The position numbers and the translations under genes are program-made. Shown one piece after another: positions 32,790 to 41,512 of a DNA stretch of 64,000 nucleotides; the first letter of the stretch is position 1, and each line of letters starts with the position of its first letter. The stretch spans positions 1,612,001-1,676,000 of the forward strand of contig NZ_CP046914.1 in the NCBI RefSeq assembly GCF_009789675.1. Direction: 5' to 3'. The notes under the pieces were generated by a model. It searched no databases, was not told where the DNA came from, and was given only the letters and a program-made list of their open reading frames with translations. This DNA is from Paraburkholderia acidisoli. Lineage in GTDB: Bacteria; Pseudomonadota; Gammaproteobacteria; Burkholderiales; Burkholderiaceae.

Positions 32790-33056
32790 CTAGTCGATTG
32801 GCGTGAGCACGGGACCGTTGGCATACGGTTCCAGCAACTGCTTCAAGCGGATGATGTCGGTGAGGCCGAACTGGCCCACATCGATCGCGGGCTGGCTCTC
32901 TCCGGCAAGCAGGCGCGCGGCGAGCCGATACGCCATCAGGCGCTCCCGCAGGAGCGATTCCAGCCCTTCCAGCAGCGTGCCGTAGTCGTCGGACGACATG
33001 GACGGCGGCGAGGCGCTCGCGCCGCGTTTCGTCTTCGGTGCAGTCGTCGGGCGCAT
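32790..33056 (-). CDS. Small protein of unknown function downstream of GMC oxidoreductase
   Basis: The 88 residues start at ATG 33056 with GGAGAG four to nine bases upstream. They show an alpha-helical pattern (LLEGLESLLRERLMAYRLAARLLAG, IIRLKQLLEPYAN) after a basic Pro/Ala-rich N-terminus. Codon use is like its neighbours. It begins 16 bp after the GMC oxidoreductase stop on the same strand and is probably co-transcribed. No family was recognised. It could be an accessory or assembly subunit of the dehydrogenase, but nothing in the sequence proves that. Confidence 0.7.
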   Translation of the reverse strand: MRPTTAPKTKRGASASPPSMSSDDYGTLLEGLESLLRERLMAYRLAARLLAGESQPAIDVGQFGLTDIIRLKQLLEPYANGPVLTPID

Positions 33057-33072
33057 CGTGCTCTCCGTCGGC

Positions 33073-34728
33073 TTAAACCGTCGCGCGATCGGTCGAATGG
33101 CGCCGCGCGGCGGCCGGTCGATCGGGCGCGGTCAAGGTCTTGCCCAGCACCATGTCGGCCGCGCGCTCGCCGATCATGATGGTCGGCGCGTTCGTATTCG
33201 ACGAAACCACGCGCGGCATGATCGACGAGTCGCACACGCGCAAACCTTCGAGTCCGTGCACCTTGAGCGTGAGCGGATCGACCACGGCCATGTCGTCGGT
33301 GCCCATCTTGCAGGTGCCCACCGGGTGATAGTCGGTTTTCGAATGGCGCGCGGCGTGCGCGACGATCTGCTCGTCCGTCATCACGTCGGGACCGGGAATG
33401 CGTTCGGCCAGCACGTAAGGCGCGAGCGCGGGCTGTGCCATGATTTCGCGCGCCAGCCGGAAACCGGCAATCGACATGGCCTTGTCGTAAGGATCGTCCC
33501 AGAAGTTCGGGTCGATGAGCGGCGCGGCGGCGGGGTCGCTGTTCGCGAGCGTCACCGTGCCGCGCGAACGCGGATGCATGATCGCGGAATTCAGCGTGAC
33601 GCCGCATTCCTGCCACAGCTTCTCGCCCGCGCGCTCGACGCTCGAACCGAGCATGAAGTGGAACTGGATGTCGGGGGCGCGCGAGGCGGGATCGGTAAAC
33701 CAGAATCCGCCCGCTTCGCACAGGTTGGACGCCACCGGCCCGTTCTTGAACAGTGCGTACTGCAAGCCCGCCCACGCCGCGTGATGCGGCGCGTTGTACT
33801 TGTCGTAGGTGAACGGGCCGCGGCACTCGGCGATCACGTAGAGATCGAAGTGATCGTGCAGGTTCTTGCCGACGCCGGGCAGATCGTGCACGGGCGTGAC
33901 GCCGGCCTTGCGCAATTCGTCGGCTTGACCGATGCCCGACAACAGCAGCAGGCGCGGCGAGCCGATCGCGCCGGAGGTCACGAGCACTTCGCGCTCGCAG
34001 CGCACGATCTCGCGATTCGACGAACCGTCCTTCACGACTTCGATGCCGGTGGCGCGCGCACCTTCCACCACGATGCGCGTGGTTAGCGCTCCGGTCCAGA
34101 CCGTGAGATTCGGGCGCCCGAGCACGGGCTTCAGATAGCCGGTTGCGGCGGAACAGCGCTTCGCGTTGAGCGTCGTCAGCTGATAAAAGCCGCAGCCTTC
34201 CTGGCGGGCGCCGTTGAAATCGGGGTTGAACGGAATACCGGCTTCCTGAGCGGCGCGCAGATACGCGTGCGAAATGGGCGCGGGTCCGATCGGGTCCGAC
34301 ACGCCGAGCGGGCCGCCGTACGCGTGGTAATCGTCGCACAGGCGCTGGTTGTTTTCCGCGCGTTTGAAATAGGGCAGCACGTTCGCATAAGCCCAGCCCG
34401 GGCAGCCGCATTCGTTTTCCCAGTCGTCGTAATCGGCACGATTGCCGCGCATGTAAACCTGCGCGTTGATGGACGAGCCGCCGCCCAGCACCTTGCCTTG
34501 CGGATAGACGAACACCTTGTTGTCGACATGCTTCTGCGGCACCGTCGACCAGCCCCACGAGCCCATGCCGGCCGAAAGTTTCGCGAACCCGGCCGGAAAA
34601 TGAAAATACGGATGACGGTCGGGCTTACCCGCTTCGACCAGCAAGACGCGGATGGACGGGTCGTCCGAAAGGCGGCGCGCCAGCACGCAGCCAGCCGGAC
34701 CCGCGCCCACGATGATGTAGTCGTACAT
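33073..34728 (-). CDS. GMC-family FAD-dependent alcohol/choline-type dehydrogenase
   Basis: The protein has 551 residues from ATG 34728, preceded by GGGGAGACAGC. It has the Rossmann FAD loop YIIVGAGPAGCVLARRLS, the GMC signature GGGSSINAQVYMRGNRADYDDW, and the catalytic His468 in DYHPVGTCKMG followed by the MPRVVSSNTNAPTIMIGERAADM block. GMC enzymes oxidise alcohols or sugars to aldehydes or lactones. It lacks a signal peptide. One of the three 21-bp sites lies 73 bp upstream of the start, and the MFS gene is next upstream on the same strand. It is predicted to do the first oxidation of the pathway shared with the ABC operon at 36.4-43.6 kb. Confidence 0.9.
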   Translation of the reverse strand: MYDYIIVGAGPAGCVLARRLSDDPSIRVLLVEAGKPDRHPYFHFPAGFAKLSAGMGSWGWSTVPQKHVDNKVFVYPQGKVLGGGSSINAQVYMRGNRADYDDWENECGCPGWAYANVLPYFKRAENNQRLCDDYHAYGGPLGVSDPIGPAPISHAYLRAAQEAGIPFNPDFNGARQEGCGFYQLTTLNAKRCSAATGYLKPVLGRPNLTVWTGALTTRIVVEGARATGIEVVKDGSSNREIVRCEREVLVTSGAIGSPRLLLLSGIGQADELRKAGVTPVHDLPGVGKNLHDHFDLYVIAECRGPFTYDKYNAPHHAAWAGLQYALFKNGPVASNLCEAGGFWFTDPASRAPDIQFHFMLGSSVERAGEKLWQECGVTLNSAIMHPRSRGTVTLANSDPAAAPLIDPNFWDDPYDKAMSIAGFRLAREIMAQPALAPYVLAERIPGPDVMTDEQIVAHAARHSKTDYHPVGTCKMGTDDMAVVDPLTLKVHGLEGLRVCDSSIMPRVVSSNTNAPTIMIGERAADMVLGKTLTAPDRPAAARRHSTDRATV

Positions 34729-34800
34729 GCTGTCTCCCCACTTATGCCGGGCTACGCGTAGCCCTGTTCGATTTTGCCCACGATAGCACAAGCCGCCCGA

Positions 34801-34821
34801 AAGTGAACAAAATTATTACTT
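34801..34821. promoter_or_regulatory. 21-bp regulon site, copy 1 (GMC dehydrogenase promoter)
   Basis: AAGTGAACAAAATT then ATTACTT. It differs at one position from copy 2 (36304-36324). Outer arms AAGT/ACTT form an imperfect dyad. It lies upstream of the leftward GMC gene and downstream of the leftward MFS gene. Confidence 0.75.
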
Positions 34822-34848
34822 ATGTCGATGGCGCGAAGAAGGCCGGGA

Positions 34849-36165
34849 TCAGCGCGCGGCGCGCTCCAACCGGTCCGCGGTCGCGTGCGTGTCGCGTTCG
34901 AGCGGTTCGTCGCTGCGCGGCCGCACCACGATCCAGATGATGGCGGCGGCGGTGAGGTCGAAGACGGCGAGGCACGCGAACAGCGGATTGAAGCCGACCT
35001 TGCTGGCGAGATAACCCACGAGCAGCGAGAACAGCGTGCCGCCGCCGTAACCGAACATGCCCGCGCCGCCCGTGGCGGTGCCCACGTCCTTGCCGTCGAA
35101 GCTATCGACCGTGAGCGAATACAGGCAGGTCGAAAGGCATTGGTGGGCGAACGCGCCGAAGCAGAACAGCAGAATGGCGACATAGGCGTTCGACACCAGC
35201 CCGATGGAGCCCGGGCCGATCATCAGCAGACAACCGAACGTGAGCACGATCTTGCGCGACGCGCCGAGCGAGACCGGCGTGAAGCGATACACCATCGAGG
35301 CCAGATAGCCGCCCACCACCGCGCCCAGATCCGCGGCGAGAAACGGCAGCCACGCGAACGCGGCGATCGCCTTGAGATCGAGGTGGCGCACCTGCACGAG
35401 ATAGAGCGGAATCCAGAAGCTGAAGGTCTGCCACGCGGGCTCGGTGAGAAAGCGCGCCGCCGCGATGCCCCAGAAGTTGCGCTGGCGGATCACGCTGCGA
35501 AAACTCGGCCGCGCAGCGGCGCCCGACGCAGCGGCGCCCGACGCGGCGTGCTCGCTGCGCAAAACGGCCAGTTCGCGCTCGGCCATGCGCGGATGCCGCT
35601 CCGGCTCGCGATAGAACAGCAGCCACGCGGCCACCCAGACGAGCGCGATGCCGCCCGTCACGGCAAAGCCCACCTGCCAGCCGTAATTGAGGATGCAGTA
35701 CACCATGATCGGCGGCGCGAGCATCGAGCCGAATCCCGCACCGAAACTGATCCAGCCTGCCGCGACCGAGCGTTCGCTTTTCGGAAACCATGCCGAGATG
35801 GCCTTGAGACCGGCGGGAAAGATCGCGGCTTCGGAGAAGCCGAGCAACCCGCGAAACACGGCGAGTCCCTGCCAGTTCGTGGCGAGCGCGTGCAGCATGT
35901 TGGCCGCCGCCCACGCAACCGCGAAGAGCGCGAAACCGATGCGCAAGCCAATGTGATCGAGGATCCAGCCCGCAATGGGCTGCGCGACCGTATAGGCCGC
36001 CTGAAACGCCGCGACGACGTACGAGTACTGCGCGGTGGATACCTGCAGGACGTGGGTGAGCGTGGGCGCCGCGACGGATAGCGAACTGCGGGCGAGGTAG
36101 TTCAGCACCGTGCCGGCCGTAATCAGGGCAATGATGTAGTAGCGAAGCCCCCTGATTTTCTTCAT
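34849..36165 (-). CDS. MFS transporter (hexuronate/ACS-type)
   Basis: The 438 residues contain about twelve helices. Characteristic are LNYLARSSLSVAAPTL after helix 1, FRGLLGFSEAAIFPAGLKAISAWFPKSERSVAAG in the second loop, and FGAGFGSMLAPPIM, all typical of ExuT/GudP-like carriers of sugar acids. The middle cytoplasmic loop has a duplicated 15-bp unit (35514-35543) encoding repeated AASGA. It is divergent from the ABC operon at 36444; the shared region holds copy 2 of the 21-bp site, so both are probably controlled together. Confidence 0.88.
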   Translation of the reverse strand: MKKIRGLRYYIIALITAGTVLNYLARSSLSVAAPTLTHVLQVSTAQYSYVVAAFQAAYTVAQPIAGWILDHIGLRIGFALFAVAWAAANMLHALATNWQGLAVFRGLLGFSEAAIFPAGLKAISAWFPKSERSVAAGWISFGAGFGSMLAPPIMVYCILNYGWQVGFAVTGGIALVWVAAWLLFYREPERHPRMAERELAVLRSEHAASGAAASGAAARPSFRSVIRQRNFWGIAAARFLTEPAWQTFSFWIPLYLVQVRHLDLKAIAAFAWLPFLAADLGAVVGGYLASMVYRFTPVSLGASRKIVLTFGCLLMIGPGSIGLVSNAYVAILLFCFGAFAHQCLSTCLYSLTVDSFDGKDVGTATGGAGMFGYGGGTLFSLLVGYLASKVGFNPLFACLAVFDLTAAAIIWIVVRPRSDEPLERDTHATADRLERAAR

Positions 36166-36277
36166 TAACCGATGTCTCCGTAAGTTCTCGATGAGTGCAT
36201 TGTCGCGCGCGAGGATGTCGTGCCGATGCTACGTACTGGGACTTTCCCGAAGTCGCCCGAGTCTGCCCGACTGCTGC

Positions 36278-36307
36278 TTGACATGATGCCACGGCCCCAA
36301 CTAAAGT
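36278..36307 (+). promoter_or_regulatory. Predicted promoter of second ABC operon
   Basis: TTGACA (36278-36283) and TAAAGT (36302-36307) are 18 bp apart. The -10 element overlaps the left end of the 21-bp site at 36304-36324, the arrangement of a repressor that occludes RNA polymerase. The leader to the ATG at 36444 is about 130 bp. Confidence 0.6.
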
Positions 36308-36324
36308 GAACAAAATTTTTACTT
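36304..36324. promoter_or_regulatory. 21-bp regulon site, copy 2 (MFS/ABC divergent region)
   Basis: AAGTGAACAAAATT then TTTACTT. Copies 1 and 3 each differ from this one at a single base. It sits in the 278-bp region between the MFS gene (leftward from 36165) and the binding-protein gene (rightward from 36444). Confidence 0.78.
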
Positions 36325-36443
36325 GTGCACGATGAAGGCTGGCGTCGTCCTCTCATCGGCAAGCCGTTCATGACGGCGGTTTCGGTGGCGCCGCGGTGGT
36401 CAGGTGGTCAAGAGAGCAACAACAATCCTTAGGAGACTGAAAC

Positions 36444-37355
36444 ATGCAGACTCGCATCAAGAAGCAGCTGGCGCTCGCCGCTGCGGCCTTCGCCGTGTCC
36501 ACGACCTACGCGCACGCCGCCGGTCCCAAGCTGTGCATCAGCACGTGGGACCTCACGAACTCGTACTGGGTCAATCTCGTGAACGGCGCGAAGGAACAGG
36601 CGGCGAAGAACGGCAGCGAACTCGTCGTCAGCAATCCTTCCAACGACACGGGCAAGCAGGTCGATTCGATCGAGAACTTCACCACCATCGGCTGCAAGGC
36701 GATCATCATCGCGGCGATCAACCCGCAGGCCACGAAGAGCGCGCTCACGGAAGCGCGCGCGAAAGGCGTGAAGATCATCGCGCAGTCGATCGAAACGCCG
36801 GTGGCCGACGTGTGGGCTTCCGCCGACGAGAAAGACATGGGCGAGACGATCGGCGCCGAAGCGGGCAAGTGGATCAAGGACAAGCTGAACGGCAACGCCG
36901 AAGTGCTGGTGCTCGACAACGACCGCATTCCGCAGATGATCACGCGCAAGCAGGGCATCGAGGACGGCATCAAGAAGTACGCGCCGAACGCGAAGATCGT
37001 GGCGGAGCAACCGGCGCCGGGCACCTCCGAAGCCATGCAGGTGACGGAGAACGTGTTGCAGGCGCATCCCAAGCTGCAGGTCGTCGTGTCGATCAACGAC
37101 GCGAGCGCGCTGGGCGCACTGGCGGCGGTGGAGTCGGCGGATCGCAGTTCGCCGACCTTCTTTATCGGCGGGATCGACGCCACGCCGGAAGCGCGCACCA
37201 AGATCGCGGCGGGCTCGGCGTTGCGCGCGAGCGTGGACAACCGTCCGTTCGAGAATGGCAAGCAGGACGTGGATATCGCGCTCAAACTCATCAAGGGCGA
37301 GAAGCTGCCGTATCGCCAGGTCGTGGCCGTGAAAGCGTTCACGAAAGCCCAGTAA
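36444..37355 (+). CDS. Sugar-type ABC transporter periplasmic binding protein (RbsB-like)
   Basis: The 303 residues begin with a signal peptide cut near Ala25 (VSTTYAHA). The mature sequence matches the ribose/galactitol-type periplasmic binding family: KLCISTWDLTNSYWVNLVNGAKEQA, IENFTTIGCKAIIIAAINPQA, VLVLDNDRIPQMITRKQGIEDGI, ENVLQAHPKLQVVVSINDASALGAL. It is first in an operon with an ATPase and one permease, then catabolic enzymes. An AGGAGACTGAAAC ribosome site precedes the ATG. The ligand is predicted to be a sugar or polyol-like compound. Confidence 0.9.
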   Translation: MQTRIKKQLALAAAAFAVSTTYAHAAGPKLCISTWDLTNSYWVNLVNGAKEQAAKNGSELVVSNPSNDTGKQVDSIENFTTIGCKAIIIAAINPQATKSALTEARAKGVKIIAQSIETPVADVWASADEKDMGETIGAEAGKWIKDKLNGNAEVLVLDNDRIPQMITRKQGIEDGIKKYAPNAKIVAEQPAPGTSEAMQVTENVLQAHPKLQVVVSINDASALGALAAVESADRSSPTFFIGGIDATPEARTKIAAGSALRASVDNRPFENGKQDVDIALKLIKGEKLPYRQVVAVKAFTKAQ

Positions 37356-37419
37356 TCGCACCGCCATGCAGATCGAGCGCACCATGCTTCCAGCCGGTTC
37401 TATGCACGAAGGAAACGAG

Positions 37420-38898
37420 ATGAGAGAGACGCTGCTTGCGATGAAGGGCATCCGCAAGACCTATCCCGGCGTCGTGGCGCTCGATCAGGTCGATCTCACC
37501 GTGCTCAAGGGCGAAGTGCACGGGCTGATGGGCGAGAACGGCGCGGGCAAGTCCACGCTCATCAAGGTGCTCGCGGGCGCGATCCAGCCGGACTCCGGCG
37601 AGATCGCGTTCGAGGGCACGGTGTGCGCGCAGTTCGATCCGAAGACGGCGATCGATCTGGGTATCGGCGTGATCTATCAGGAGTTCAATCTGGTACCGGC
37701 GCTGAGCGTGGCCGAGAACATCTATCTCGGCCACGAGTTCGGCAACGGCGTGTTCGTCGATCGCGCGCAGGCGAGCCGGCGCGCGGCGGAACTGTTCGAG
37801 CGCCTCGGTCTCGACATCGATCCGGACAAGCCGGTGCGCGAACTCACGGTGGCGTATCAGCAGATGGTGGAGATCGCCAAGGCCGTGTCGCGCAAGGTCA
37901 AGCTGCTCGTTATGGACGAACCCACCGCGCCGCTCTCGAATCGCGAAGTCGAGCGCTTGTTCGAACTCATTGCGCGCCTGAAAGCGCAGAACATTTCGAT
38001 TATCTATATCTCGCATCGGCTCGAAGAAATTTTCGAGCTGACCGAGAACGTCACGGTGATTCGCGATGGCCGCTTCATCAAGCGCGTAAACACTGCCGAA
38101 ACGAGCCGCGCGGAACTCGTCGCGCTGATGGTCGGGCGTGAGTTGAGCGAAACGTACCCGCAAGGCGGTCATGCGGCCAGCGACGTGGCGCTCGAAGTGC
38201 GCAACCTGTGCGGCGAGCGCTTTCGCGACGTGTCGTTCGCGTTGCATCGCGGTGAAATTCTCGGCATTGCCGGGCTCGTGGGCGCGGGCCGCACGGAAAT
38301 CGCGCGGGCGATTTTTGGTGCCGATCCGGTTACGGGCGGCGAGATACTGATCGACGGCAAGCCGGTGAAAATCGCCTCGCCGCAGGACGCGATCGATCAC
38401 GGCATCGCGCTGATTCCCGAGGACCGCAAGGGGCAGGGTTTGCTGCTCAACATGACGGTTGCGGAGAACGCGACGCTCGCCCAACTGTCGCGGCTCGGCC
38501 GTATCGGCATGTTGAATTTGCGCGCGGAGCGCAGCGTGGTGAGCGGTTACGTCGACAAACTACGCATTCGCACGCCGCACATCGCGCAGAAGGTCAAGCT
38601 GCTCTCGGGCGGCAACCAGCAGAAGGTGGTGGTCGCCAAGTGGCTCATGATGCAGTCGCGCATCATCATCTTCGACGAACCCACGCGCGGCGTGGACGTG
38701 GGCGCGAAACACGAGATTTACCGCCTCATGCGCGAACTCACGGCGCAAGGTATTTCGATCATCATGATTTCGTCGGAAATGCCGGAACTGATCGGCGTAT
38801 CCGACCGCATCATCGTATTGTGCCGGGGGCACGTTGCGGGCGAGCTGAAGTCGGGCGACTACACCCAGGACCGCATACTCGAACTGGCAGCGGGCTAG
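37420..38898 (+). CDS. Sugar-type ABC transporter ATP-binding protein (RbsA-like), second system
   Basis: The 492 residues start at ATG 37420 with AAGGA nine bases upstream. Two ABC domains are present: the first with GENGAGKST Walker A, LTVAYQQMVEIAKAV in place of the signature and LLVMDEPTAPL; the second with degenerate GLVGAGRTEIARAI, signature LSGGNQQKVVVAKWL and IIIFDEPTRGVDVG. This is the standard RbsA/MglA layout. It lies 64 bp after the binding protein and 31 bp before the permease. Confidence 0.93.
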   Translation: MRETLLAMKGIRKTYPGVVALDQVDLTVLKGEVHGLMGENGAGKSTLIKVLAGAIQPDSGEIAFEGTVCAQFDPKTAIDLGIGVIYQEFNLVPALSVAENIYLGHEFGNGVFVDRAQASRRAAELFERLGLDIDPDKPVRELTVAYQQMVEIAKAVSRKVKLLVMDEPTAPLSNREVERLFELIARLKAQNISIIYISHRLEEIFELTENVTVIRDGRFIKRVNTAETSRAELVALMVGRELSETYPQGGHAASDVALEVRNLCGERFRDVSFALHRGEILGIAGLVGAGRTEIARAIFGADPVTGGEILIDGKPVKIASPQDAIDHGIALIPEDRKGQGLLLNMTVAENATLAQLSRLGRIGMLNLRAERSVVSGYVDKLRIRTPHIAQKVKLLSGGNQQKVVVAKWLMMQSRIIIFDEPTRGVDVGAKHEIYRLMRELTAQGISIIMISSEMPELIGVSDRIIVLCRGHVAGELKSGDYTQDRILELAAG

Positions 38899-38929
38899 GC
38901 CCGGGATTCAGGCATCAGGAGACATCACA

Positions 38930-39952
38930 ATGAACAACCTGCGTACTTTCGCGTCCCGATACGGCATGGCCTTCGTGCTGCTGGCGCTGATCATTCTGTT
39001 CGCGTCGCTGTCCGACGTGTTTCTCACCGGCGAAAATCTCACCAACATTTTGCGTCAGGTGTCGATGCTGGGCATTGCGTCCGTTGGCGCGACGCTCGTG
39101 ATCCTCACCGGCGGTATCGACCTTTCGGTCGGTTCGGCGGTCGCGCTAACCGGCGTGGTGAGCGCCATCGCCATGACGCAGTTCGGCTGGGGCGCGCTGG
39201 CGGCGAGCCTGCTCGGCATTGCATGCGCGGGCGGCGTTGGCGTCGTGAACGGCGTGGCGGTCACGCGCTTTAGCATTCCGCCGCTGATCGCCACGCTCGC
39301 CACACTCACGGCCGTGCGCGGTCTCGCGTATATCCTCAGCGGCGGCTTGCCGATCTTCGGGTTCCCGCACAGCTTCGGCTTCATGGGGCGCGGCATGATC
39401 GGCGTGGTGCCGGTGCCCGTTATCGTGATGATCGTGGCGATGGTGCTCGGCTGGCTGATCCTGAACCGCACGCGTTACGGGCGTCATCTGTATGCGGTGG
39501 GCGGCAACGCGGAAGCGGCGCGTCTCGCCGGCATTCGCGTGTCGCGCAACCTGCTGATGACCTACATCGTTTCCGGGCTGTTCACGGGCGTGGCGGGTGT
39601 CATCATGCTGTCGCGGCTGAACTCGGCGCAGCCGAACACGGGCACCGGCTTCGAGATGGACGTGGTGACGGCGGTCGTGCTGGGTGGTATCAGCATCGCG
39701 GGCGGCGAGGGCCGCTTCATGGGCGTGGTGTTCGGCGTGTTCGTGATCGGCGTGCTGAGCAACGGCATGACGCTGCTGAACGTGCAGGATTACTACCAGT
39801 TGGTCATCAAGGGCGCGGTGCTGATGTTCGCCGTGGGCCTCGACCAGTATTACGTGCGCGCGAGCCAGACGGCTTCGCGGCGCAGTCAGGCGGCCGCCAT
39901 TCTGCAACCGCGTGAAACGCCGGTGGCCGAAACCCGCAAGCAGCATTCGTAA
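38930..39952 (+). CDS. ABC transporter permease (RbsC-like), second system
   Basis: The 340 residues form about ten helices with ribose-permease motifs: ATLVILTGGIDLSVGSAVALTG, FSIPPLIATLATLTAVRGLAY, GRHLYAVGGNAEAARLAGI and VVTAVVLGGISIAGGEGRFMG. AGGAG lies eight bases before the ATG. Only one permease is encoded here, so the channel is probably a homodimer, unlike the first importer in this window. The C-terminus has a 30-residue hydrophilic tail. Confidence 0.92.
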   Translation: MNNLRTFASRYGMAFVLLALIILFASLSDVFLTGENLTNILRQVSMLGIASVGATLVILTGGIDLSVGSAVALTGVVSAIAMTQFGWGALAASLLGIACAGGVGVVNGVAVTRFSIPPLIATLATLTAVRGLAYILSGGLPIFGFPHSFGFMGRGMIGVVPVPVIVMIVAMVLGWLILNRTRYGRHLYAVGGNAEAARLAGIRVSRNLLMTYIVSGLFTGVAGVIMLSRLNSAQPNTGTGFEMDVVTAVVLGGISIAGGEGRFMGVVFGVFVIGVLSNGMTLLNVQDYYQLVIKGAVLMFAVGLDQYYVRASQTASRRSQAAAILQPRETPVAETRKQHS

Positions 39953-40011
39953 TTCGTGCCGCCGGCACCTGGCTGGGGCCGGTTTGAGGCGACTCATTCA
40001 AGCAAGGAGCA
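38930..40011 (+). other. Placeholder region note: permease gene and following 63-bp gap
   Basis: The permease gene occupies 38930-39952 (listed separately). The short gap to the aldehyde dehydrogenase GTG at 40016 contains a GC-rich imperfect stem (GCCGGCACC ... GGGGCCGGT, about 39961-39982) and the AAGGAG ribosome site; no promoter is evident, consistent with one transcript. Confidence 0.35.
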
Positions 40012-40015
40012 GCGT

Positions 40016-41512
40016 GTGAACACACTCGCGGACAGCATTTTCAGTACGCCCCGTTCGTTCGATCATTTCATCGACGGTCAATGGCACGCCGGACGTGGCG
40101 ACACCATCGTGCGCAACAGTCCCGCGCACGGCGTGCCGGTTTCCACGGTGCGCGCCGGTACGGCGGAGGATGTCGATCGCGCCGTCGCGGCGGCGCGGCG
40201 GCGCTTCGAAAAAGGCGGCTGGGCGAACATCACCTCGGCGCAACGCGCGACCTATCTGCGCCGCGCGGCGGATTTGATCGGCGAACGCGTGGACGCGCTC
40301 GCGATGATCGAAACGCTCGAAAGCGGCAAGCCGCTCGCGCAGTCGAAGGGCGAAATCGAAGGCGCCGTGGCGCTGTGGCACTACGCGGCCGGTCAGGCGC
40401 AGGCGCTGCACGGCGAAACGCACAACACGTTCGGCGACGGCCTGCTCGGTCTGGTGCTGCGCGAACCGGTGGGCGTGGTCGGCCTCATCACGCCGTGGAA
40501 TTTCCCGTTCTGGATTCTCGCGGAACGCCTGCCGTTCATTCTGGCGGCGGGCTGCACCGTGGTCGTGAAGCCGAGCGAATATACGTCGTCGACCACGCTG
40601 ATGATGGCCGAAATCCTGCGCGATGCGGGTGTGCCGGACGGCGTGGTCAACGTCGTCACGGGATATGGCGATCCGGTCGGCCAGGCGATCGTCGAACATC
40701 GCGGCATCGACATGGTGTCGTTCACGGGTTCGACGCGCGTGGGCCGCTCGGCCGTGGTGGCGTCGGCGGGCAATCTGAAGAAGCTGAGCCTGGAACTGGG
40801 CGGCAAGAATCCCGTGATCGTGTGCGCCGACGCCGATCTCGACAAGGCCGCCGACGGCATCGTCTACGGCGTGTGTTTCAACGCGGGCCAATGCTGCGTG
40901 TCGGGCAGCCGTTTGATTGTTGCGAAAGACGTGATGCAGCCGCTCAGCGAGCGCATTGTCGCGCTGATGAAGCAGGTGCGCGTGGGCGACCCGCTCGACG
41001 AAGCCACGCAGGTTGGCCCGATCGTGAACGAGGCGCAGATGCAGCGCATTCTGCGTTTGATCGGCACCTGCCCGGACGAAGGCGGCCGCGTGCTGACCGG
41101 CGGCGAACGCGTGCCGCCGGAAAATGGCTATTTCGTCGCGCCCACGCTGCTCGGCGGCGTGCAGTCGAGCATGACCGTGGCGCGCGAGGAAATCTTCGGG
41201 CCGGTGTTGGCCATGATGCCGTTCGATACGCTGGAACAGGCCATCGATCTCGCGAACGACACGGACTACGGTTTGTCCGCCACGGTCTGGACGCAAAGCC
41301 TCGATCAGTCGATGCACGCCATGCGCAAGATGCGCGCGGGTCGCGTGTGGGTCAACACGACCATCACGGGCGGCCCGGAAATGCCTATCGGCGGCTACAA
41401 GGAATCGGGCCTCGGCCGCGAAACCGGCTTGCAGGGCGTGGCCGAATATACCGAAGTCAAGTCGGCGCTGATCGATCTGGGCGCGCGGCAAAAATGGGTG
41501 CGCACGGCATGA
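40016..41512 (+). CDS. Aldehyde dehydrogenase of the second ABC operon
   Basis: The 498 residues start at GTG 40016 with AAGGAG six bases upstream. Active-site features: Asn162 (ITPWNFPFW), cofactor loop FTGSTRVG (237-244), Glu260 (SLELGGKNP) and catalytic Cys294 (FNAGQCC). Sequence and length resemble betaine/lactaldehyde-type ALDHs. Its stop overlaps the SDR start (ATGA at 41509). It is predicted to oxidise the aldehyde generated by the GMC or SDR enzyme of the same regulon. Confidence 0.92.
   Translation: MNTLADSIFSTPRSFDHFIDGQWHAGRGDTIVRNSPAHGVPVSTVRAGTAEDVDRAVAAARRRFEKGGWANITSAQRATYLRRAADLIGERVDALAMIETLESGKPLAQSKGEIEGAVALWHYAAGQAQALHGETHNTFGDGLLGLVLREPVGVVGLITPWNFPFWILAERLPFILAAGCTVVVKPSEYTSSTTLMMAEILRDAGVPDGVVNVVTGYGDPVGQAIVEHRGIDMVSFTGSTRVGRSAVVASAGNLKKLSLELGGKNPVIVCADADLDKAADGIVYGVCFNAGQCCVSGSRLIVAKDVMQPLSERIVALMKQVRVGDPLDEATQVGPIVNEAQMQRILRLIGTCPDEGGRVLTGGERVPPENGYFVAPTLLGGVQSSMTVAREEIFGPVLAMMPFDTLEQAIDLANDTDYGLSATVWTQSLDQSMHAMRKMRAGRVWVNTTITGGPEMPIGGYKESGLGRETGLQGVAEYTEVKSALIDLGARQKWVRTA

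Noticed and set aside
32998..34086. Plus-strand open frame opposite the GMC oxidoreductase
   Set aside because: No family features; the minus strand has the FAD loop, GMC signature and catalytic His.
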